Source: Lepidurus packardi
Lineage: Eukaryota; Arthropoda; Branchiopoda; Notostraca; Triopsidae
Reading direction: 5' to 3'
NCBI GenBank assembly: GCA_023053545.1
Contig: JAKZAN010000127.1
Coordinates: 1 to 64,000, forward strand
DNA length: 64,000 bases
Below are positions 57,017-64,000 of this stretch, piece after piece (the stretch's first letter is position 1; every line of letters starts with the position of its first letter). The position numbers and the translations under genes were made by a program. The notes beneath the pieces are model-generated. The model was given only the letters and a program-made list of their open reading frames with translations. It was not told the DNA's origin and did no database searches.

Positions 57017-57383
57017 TGGGTATAGGCGAGTGATAATTATAATAGCTAAGTGGAGGCTATTTGTGATACTGTCAATTCGTTCATTTGACCTTACTTTTAA
57101 AAGAGATCCTTTTCGGGGTCTCACAAGCTGGCCCTTCACATTTAACAAGGCAATTGTGGTCATCCTCATAGAAGGATAAACTTTGCGGTTCTAACTCAAT
57201 TCTCATACCATGCACCCATTCCCAGGCTTAAATATCATGGACCCTATTCCACGAACCAGTTTTATAAGCACCAAGACATTTTCAAATCACTTGCAAGATT
57301 GTCCCACCTTTCATCCTCTTCCATCTTATAAAATTGACTTTTCCAATATTCACTGCCCTGATATGTCTTGATTTAGCAATCCT
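57017..57383. other. Gap between C2H2 gene and CKS gene
   Basis: About 370 bp. The part to 57169 is an open upstream extension of the C2H2 frame and could be coding if an earlier start is used. The rest shows no frame, repeat or RNA gene. Confidence 0.45.
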
Positions 57384-57707
57384 TCATAATGCGATGCTGT
57401 TCGAAGGTGGAACGAAATTGCTGGGTGGCAGTCCCGTCTCAGGGTCTGTGCCCAGAGGTCTTCTGAAGAGAAGGATGTGGGGTTCAGGCTTGTGAAGTTC
57501 GTAGTGAACCCAGCCCCTAGATTGTTGGATTCCGAGAGATCGCCATTCCTAGAGATTGAATTGGGAGATGTTGGATACGTTTTCATTGAGGAAGCGCCCT
57601 GGAGGTATTTTTTTGGAGATTTACTTGGGGAGCTGGACGTGTCGGTATTCATAGTAGTCGTCAGCGTACTTGTCGGAGTACTCGATCTCGCTGGGGTAGT
57701 GGGGCAT
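57384..57707 (-). CDS. Cyclin-dependent kinase regulatory subunit (CKS1/Suc1), 107 aa
   Basis: Single exon, ATG 57707 to TGA 57384-57386. It shows the full CKS signature: '[19 protein letters not shown]', '[19 protein letters not shown]' and '[14 protein letters not shown]', the conserved [12 protein letters not shown] strand. CKS binds Cdk catalytic subunits and phosphorylated substrates, promoting multisite phosphorylation and SCF-driven turnover in the cell cycle. The 20-residue Pro/Ser tail beyond the fold is an extension relative to human CKS1. Two glutamines within the fold are coded by TAA and TAG, which is strong evidence for the altered code in such a small conserved protein. Confidence 0.96.
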
Positions 57708-58030
57708 CTCCACACAGTTGATAATGTTATTCTTTGACTAATTTAAAGTACTTTGCCTTCGCTGTGCCGTATATCACGCTCAAATCAAAATCCATCAACC
57801 TAAATTAAACTAGCACTCATCTCAAGTAACTTCTCATATCAATAATCAAGCAACCATCCAAAGAGCCACCTTCCTTCCCAACTTCACCGTAAATTGGGTT
57901 TCTCTCTGGTTGAGTGTAGAAGAGTCCATGCTTTACCAGCGAATGTATTCATATCACTCATCAATGCCAATGTCCGATGCTTTTGAATTCGCCAAATTCG
58001 GGTGACTCAAACCCAATCCAATCCATATGG
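57708..58030. other. Intergenic region between CKS and the second BEACH gene
   Basis: About 320 bp holding the CKS promoter and the 3' end of the BEACH gene (both on the minus strand). AT-rich, with a run of C/T-rich sequence near 57850-57900. No other feature seen. Confidence 0.5.
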
Positions 58031-61000
58031 TCACACCAATCCCATCTGTTTCAGGATCGGACTGTTTTGCAGTTGCTCCTTGATCATACTCTTCTCATAG
58101 AAGTACAACAAACGACCGTCTTCGTACAGAACAATCATTTTGAACAATCCTTTGTACTAGTTCGAGCGCTTCATTATTTCGAACTCCACTATCTTTTCTC
58201 TTGTACTACCGTCCCCGTACCGCACACTCTGGCTGCTGGATTGCTACTAACTAATGCAGGAAGCCAGAATGTTGCGGCGCGAACGCAGCCGGAATGGAAG
58301 ATGAGGGAACTGTTGTCGGAAGTGCCAGGCCTCGAAGAAATCGAGTTGATAGATGTTGCCGTGCGTTGTAGAAATGAGCTAGAAGGTAAAGGAGATGAAT
58401 ATGGGTAAATTTTTACGACTAGGCTTTGGTATTCGTTGAGGAGCTGGAAGTTAGTAGGCAACTCGCTTTCGATTTAGGAGATCAGGTCAGTACACAAGAA
58501 TTCTTCTCCCATGAATCTAAATCGGAAGAATTGAGAAGGGGACTTTACGAATGGATGATTAGTCTGCCGGCAGTCGTAAGGAACAGAAAGTATCCCATAT
58601 CATGGATCCTCACTACCTGGATCGTCTCGCTGATGTTCGTCCTGACTTTGAAGTGCCGCAGGTATTGGAATCCCGTGATATAGTGCAGCATCACAAGTTG
58701 GTCCCTGTCCACGCTCAGCAGCACATCAATACTCGCATTCATCTCTAATATGTAAATCTCCTATAGATGGCCACACAGCCTCTGCGTTGTCTCGAACCGA
58801 GTCACATTGGTTGTGCTCATGTTCTCGATGACAATGGTGGCCCCGCTGACTCGGGCTAACACATCTTCCTCGAGTAATAGAAACACTTCCGACTCTACTA
58901 TTCGGCGGCCCACCTCCTTCTTATTGTAGAAATACATCATTCTATTCTTGGTAGTTACCCAAGAAAATTCCTTCTCCGAATACAAAGCATACCGGTTTCC
59001 AGTGGTCTCGAATTTCTTGGGTTCCGAATGGGTCAGCACGATGCTCAGATAAGTTGAGATAAACCAAATGGAAGTTGAACCTGCCAGTACAATGCCTTGT
59101 TTGTGAATGAAGAGGCGATTAGCCTGTAGGAAGTTGCCAATCAACTGATAGTGGTCCAGCTTTATACCCTTCCTTGGTACCTTGATTGGGTGTTACTTAC
59201 TAAAAATACCTTAGGGGACTTGCCCAAACTCACTGATATTCATTTGGGCGACTTGAACCATGTAATCTTCCTCGAGCTTAAAGATATCTTGCTCGTATGT
59301 CATAGGATGGAACAGGTTGTCATGCGCTTATGCCTCGACAGGCGGAGTCGCCTTGCACCCAAAAATCAGATCGATCCAGTGGTGCAGTTTTTCCGTGACT
59401 GCAGGAGACTACAGAACCTCACGCATCTTGAACACGAATTCCTCGGGTGTTTTGGCCCATTTGGGCAATTTGATGTTGTTCACTTCTTCCTGGTTCTGCT
59501 TCTTTCCAAGTATTATCTGATTGCGGTTCTTCAGGAATTCCGGCCAGTAATAGAATTCTGGGATAAGTTACTTCACATCGCTCGTGTTGTTTACTGCAGA
59601 CCGATACTGTTCCTCGATACCTGAAAACAGTCTATCCGCATGGTCAATTTTCTGACCCTGGTGTTCCCAGTGCAGTGTTGTGAAGGGCTACAGTCGGATA
59701 AAAAAGTTGTAGAGCACTGTTGGATTCGAGTAGAAGGTCCCATACAAGAAATAGCTTTAAGGCATGTCCTTGCCGATCTGTTGCATTCTGCTCTTGAAAC
59801 CTTGGAACCTCGTCTCGTTGATTTTGCCCATAGGTAACTAGAGACAGCGTAGATTTTAGGACTGTCTGTACACCTATTTTGACAATACTGGAGCTGAGTA
59901 ATTTGCGATGACCCACGGGAAAACTGGATATTGTCCAAGGTCGTGGTAGGTTCTGCCTGAGTATCGATTGATCCACATTAGATACTCGAAGTTGTTAAGC
60001 TAGCCATTGAGCCATTTTTTTGTGAATTAGAGCCTTAAAAACTCTTGTTTTCTGTTAGTGATTACATAACACCTGTTCTTTAGCAGGTTGAGAAAATCCC
60101 TCCTTTTTTAATCGAAGAATAGGTTAAAGAAGTAAGACCTTCGCCTAGAAAACACCTCGACTGCTGTGTGCCGCATGATATACCGCCTCGTCTACACAAT
60201 TGTCTTTCGACCTTGAGTATTTTCTATCTATATTCTTTTGGTTTTCTGGTCTTTAAGCTTGTGGAACTTGCTTGTTGACATAGTGTACTCACGATGATCA
60301 GTCGGGATCTCTGATTATGGAAATGATTGGAAGTCTAGATAAAGTTATTTGACACTTAGAACTCCAAAGTACACACCCCTTTGGGTCACGTATTCTGCGT
60401 AGAATGAGTTGGTGGCGTTAGGTTGTTTTGAATCCCGGGAGCTAGTGTCCTCTTCGATTATTTGCACCTCAGGGACAACCGATCGAGTCTGCGCTCTTTT
60501 TCTAGAGTTGACAATGGAGGTCATAGCCATTGTAGCATTGCTAACCATCGACTCTACACCTATGTCAATCTATTAACTAACTCTGATCTCAACCTGCCCT
60601 CTCTGCTGATCCAAATTCTGGTTTCTTCTTGGATACTTGGCAAACTTGACAGCTCTCACAGGTTTTATATTGAGGAAGTAATGGTTCGGGCTCTGATGCT
60701 CATCAAATTTATATACCTCGTCTTAATGCTTTCTGTTTAGCATCCACGCTTCGTTCCTTTAAGCCAGCCTCCTCCATTTATCTTAGGCCAACTCATTAGA
60801 ATTGTCCAGGTTTTCTAAGGACCTTTAGAATTTCTATGCATAGAGTTTCAACTTTAGAGAAACAGGCTGGCCATCAAGGACAACCTGTAGTTTTTCGAGG
60901 GATGGGCTTTACGGAACTACACTAGTTTGGGGAAGGGCCTGAATGAGGCGAGAATGAGGGGAAGTTGATAGTAAACTGTCTCGGACAGAGTAGAGATACA

Positions 61001-64000
61001 TGAATTAAGCAAGGGAGAGGAGGTAGCTCTAGTTTTCTAAGATGAATTTTTGGGTTTCTGAAAGGGAGTGCAAGTGTACCAGTTCGAGAAGTCTGCCTAA
61101 AATAGGATCTGGTTACTTCGGATGCCTGAAATACTATTTCAAATAGGCGTTCATCCGATCGTATGATGACTGCACTTTCTACTCGATTCGACATTGTTCG
61201 TTCTCCCTGAGAACCTTGTGAAAACTTTCTATTGCTGATCTACAGGCAGCGAAGGCTGAGTAAACATCTACGAATAATTTATTCTTGCCAGTCTCTGGTA
61301 TCATCCCACGTACGAGTTCAACTATCATCCTTAACGTCTCTTATCCACGGTCAGAGCTGAAATAGCATTGCAGCAGGGCCCCAAGTAAGTAGTGCTAACC
61401 ATACAGCTCCCAAGAGCCCCGACTCATTGATATAAAAGACTGTAAGTCCAGATCCGGAGTACCTGAAGGAAATAAATTTATCAGTATGCGCACATCTTCC
61501 AAACTAATTTTGCGAATGATGAGCAGATTCCAAAGTACGCTGTGGGATCGTAGATTGGTTTTTCCAGCTGTAGCTTGGAGGATACTATGATGACAAAGAA
61601 GATTGTGTTTATGGAGCAGCTGGAGGAGGGCTGGATGATTAGGAAAAAATCTGATCCAAATATGCACTATGTCCATCAATTTGGATCGGTTGTTGGTGAG
61701 AGGTTGTTCCAGAGAAACATTCGGCACCGACAACACGAATTCAAGGAAGGAGAGTGCCTCTATGGGGGATTGCTCGCAACCCACCAATGCCGTAAGTAGC
61801 TTTTAAACAGTGGGCTGGAAATATTTGCTCAAGGATCTTTCTAGGGCTCTCAATAAATCAACAGAGTTGCAAAAGTATAACAGGGCATGGGTAGGTAGGT
61901 CTGCAATCTCCAGAGCGATAAGCTTATGAAGAAGTTCCGGTTATGGGAAGATCCCCAGGTGTTTTTTGAAACAACTAGCCCAAGAGTTAAGAAGCTCAAG
62001 TTTGTTTTGAGATGGCTTGAAGTCAAGGAGTGCACTCAGAAGTCTGAAGTAGTAAGAGCAAAACTTGAGATCCAACTATCTAGACAGTTTGCCTTCTAGA
62101 GCTGACAAAATCCCTAGAATTACATCGGAGTCTGGAGTATGGAGGACTTAGATCAGCTTAAACTGAACATTGAGTAGCAACTCGTACGAGCTGACTTAGG
62201 AGCATTTCTCTATCATATAATTGAATAGGTTGTTGAGTGGAAGATGCCCATGTTTGGGCACAGCCAGACCTGCAGCTAGGTGGGGTAGCATTTGTGGAGA
62301 TCTAAGTATCACTGAGCTAAAGAGGGCCAACAACTTGTTGAAAGCTTCAATGTTGACGAACTTGAGTTCGCATGCCTGTGCGACATACGTGTATTGGAGG
62401 ACTTCATCAAGACAAGTCTAGGCGTCTTTAGCGGATAAGTCTGCTCTGAGCAGAGTACCGATTACATGCAGGAGGTAGTTCTGCAGTTATGTCATGGAGG
62501 GGGAAGAGTAATGAACGACCAACGCCAGCAAGAGGTGGTCCAAATATTTTCTGGAAAGAAAGTTCTCCAAAAATACGGGATCCTTCATATGTTGCTACAG
62601 CACTTTGAAGATAAAGAGCTGCGGAGTTGCCCCACATAGCGACCAGAGGTCAAAGTTTAGCAGAATGTGTTTGACGCTCCGCCAATGAACCACTCGCATC
62701 CTGTTAAGTTCAATCTCACCCATTTCTGGATCATCTTTGATGCGCCGCTAGAAACTCAAAAAAAATTATAGCATCCGATACACGAGGTGCTAGGAGTTGG
62801 CTGCCAGACTGTTCCTGCAAAAGATAAGCCAGACGAGGTGGGCTAGAACTGGGATGGAGTTTTCTAGCCAGTCCAACCCTATCGAAAACTAGTCGTAGGT
62901 GCACAGGTGTTTAAGAGCAACGAAGAACTCTTCTAGAACTGCTAAGGTGTCTTTGGTATCGGCAAGAGAACTACTGATATGTTCAATACAAGAGATCAGA
63001 CTATCAAGATGTCCGCATTGTTCTAAGACCTAGAGGAGAGAAGGAATAGTCTCAGTGGATACCAAATCCGTCTTGCAATCTATGGCAGATTTACCCATGA
63101 CTTTGTCTAAAAAAGATGACTCTCGGAAGCAGCGCAGATTATTATCTCTCCGACTCAGCTTCATGATGAGCTTGTTCGGTCCAATCCTGCGTAGCAGCAG
63201 ATAGAACTTACGTTGGCATTCCTCCCATTGCTTATATAGTTAGGCACCAACAACATGCTCGTCAAACATTAACAATTGCTTGATTTTTCCTTTAAATCCA
63301 GTACTTTTCTATTGTTTATCAGTCATCTTTCCTACGGAGAGCCGAATGAGTGATGAGGCCTTAGCTTCTTTAACATCGATAACCAAGGAGTTATAGGTTA
63401 GAGTCAGCTGATCGTGTTTGATTACCAGGCAAATAATGTGATTGCTACAAGGTGATACATCTTTTTCAGTTATCGTCTTATTGTTGCCGCTTGTTAAAGT
63501 ATAGCCAAACATCATTCTGTTTTGACGCTTCCTGTGATCTTCAGTAGTTTCTGCACTGAGATGCTTGAGATAAATATGAAGAGTGCACTTTTTGAATGAA
63601 GCAGCCAGAATATCAACTCTTCCTTCGAAAAAGGGCTTGATTTCAAAGTTGATCATCAGAGAATAATCCTTGGCTCTTGTAATGTTCTACACACATAGCC
63701 AGGAGTCGGGCATAAATGTGAGAGCTACGCACCTCTCGGCATATCGCTGGACCAAGTCGGTTAGGATGTTGACGTAGCCCTTTAGTTTGAGAGTTTGCTT
63801 GGCCATTGGATCGGTAGAGTTGAATGCTGAAAGGTTACGGATTAAGAGTTTGAGTCGCTTCACGGATAAGGAGTCTGCAAGCATGGAAGACACAAAAGTA
63901 AGTAATGCTTGGATGACGGGCGAGCTTTGTTCAGAAAGTAAAGCATCGAGTAAGAATTCGTAAGCATATTAATGTTCAGGAATTATGCGCGTGATTAGTC
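58031..64000 (-). CDS. Second giant BEACH-WD40 protein (WDFY3/LYST-like), partial: 5' end beyond the window
   Basis: From the right edge to TGA 58031-58033. No minus-strand TGA occurs in frame from 64000 down to 58494 (about 5.5 kb). Two introns follow: 58462-58493 (32 nt) and 58379-58419 (41 nt), flanking a 14-codon exon. Upstream part: a ConA/LamG-like domain (about 63300-63720, '[16 protein letters not shown]') and helical repeats. PH-BEACH region about 60060-60300 ('[13 protein letters not shown]'). BEACH domain about 59180-60030: '[20 protein letters not shown]', '[11 protein letters not shown]', '[12 protein letters not shown]', '[14 protein letters not shown]', 'HHWIDLIFG'. A divergent WD40 propeller ends the protein. 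Family members act in selective autophagy or lysosome traffic. Distinct from the BEACH gene at 13188. Confidence 0.92.

Noticed and set aside
58189-58461. Minus-strand frame continuing straight on past the 14-codon exon of the second BEACH gene
   Set aside because: Removing a 41-nt GT-AG intron at 58379-58419 gives a better WD40 ending ('[11 protein letters not shown]') in phase.
57977-59624. Plus-strand open frames (57977-58408 and 59151-59624)
   Set aside because: Antisense to the BEACH-WD40 gene, whose minus-strand frame carries unmistakable BEACH motifs.

Overview
The window is the end of a ciliate macronuclear chromosome. It opens with about 35 copies of the telomeric repeat CCCCAA (1-214). 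After that, protein-coding genes are packed on both strands with short gaps. The coding sequences only make sense if TAA and TAG are read as glutamine and TGA is the only stop: 29 genes end in TGA inside the window, and conserved families (SAPS, BEACH, USP, UBC, CK1, Aurora, CKS, SNX) read through many TAA/TAG codons at positions that tolerate Gln. Introns are tiny GT-AG introns, mostly 17-58 nt with three of about 93-101 nt, and many exons are several kilobases long. The telomere is of the Tetrahymena/Paramecium type, but base composition looks close to balanced, unlike those AT-rich genomes. I do not assign a species. No tRNA, rRNA, transposon, viral relic or CRISPR array was seen.

Layout. 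0.7-7 kb: an unknown protein, a SAPS-type phosphatase regulatory subunit, a membrane-anchored RBR ubiquitin ligase and a coiled-coil protein. 7-20 kb: a WDR47-like LisH/WD40 protein, an unknown, a membralin-like membrane protein and a 2231-residue BEACH protein. 20-29.5 kb: a small unknown, a STRIP1/Far11-like STRIPAK subunit, an orphan protein with an N-terminal hydrophobic segment, a 1367-residue orphan, a minimal cytidylyltransferase and a small unknown. 29.5-39 kb: a LITAF-like protein, dolichol kinase, a small acidic protein, a UBC4/5-type E2, a protein joining a degenerate kinase domain to MORN repeats, and a WDR26-like LisH/WD40 protein. 39-45 kb: a LENG1-like protein, a casein kinase 1 with a C-terminal CaaX motif, an Aurora-like kinase and a PX-BAR sorting nexin. 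45-54 kb: a 2960-residue ubiquitin protease of the USP9X/USP24/USP34 class. 54-64 kb: a B-box coiled-coil protein, a coiled-coil protein, a C2H2 zinc-finger protein, CKS1, and a second giant BEACH gene that runs off the right edge.

These are ordinary eukaryotic housekeeping and signalling genes, each with its own small promoter gap; nothing shows operons or a cassette working as a unit. Three themes recur: ubiquitin signalling (RBR E3, E2, giant USP, WDR26-like protein), phosphatase/kinase control (SAPS, STRIP, CK1, Aurora-like, CKS, pseudokinase-MORN) and membrane traffic (two BEACH proteins, SNX, LITAF, membralin). The most unusual single genes are the pseudokinase-MORN fusion, the CaaX-tailed CK1 and the 1367-residue orphan. 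Exon structures were built by eye from reading frame, GT-AG ends and family alignment from memory, so splice sites may be off by a few bases where noted.
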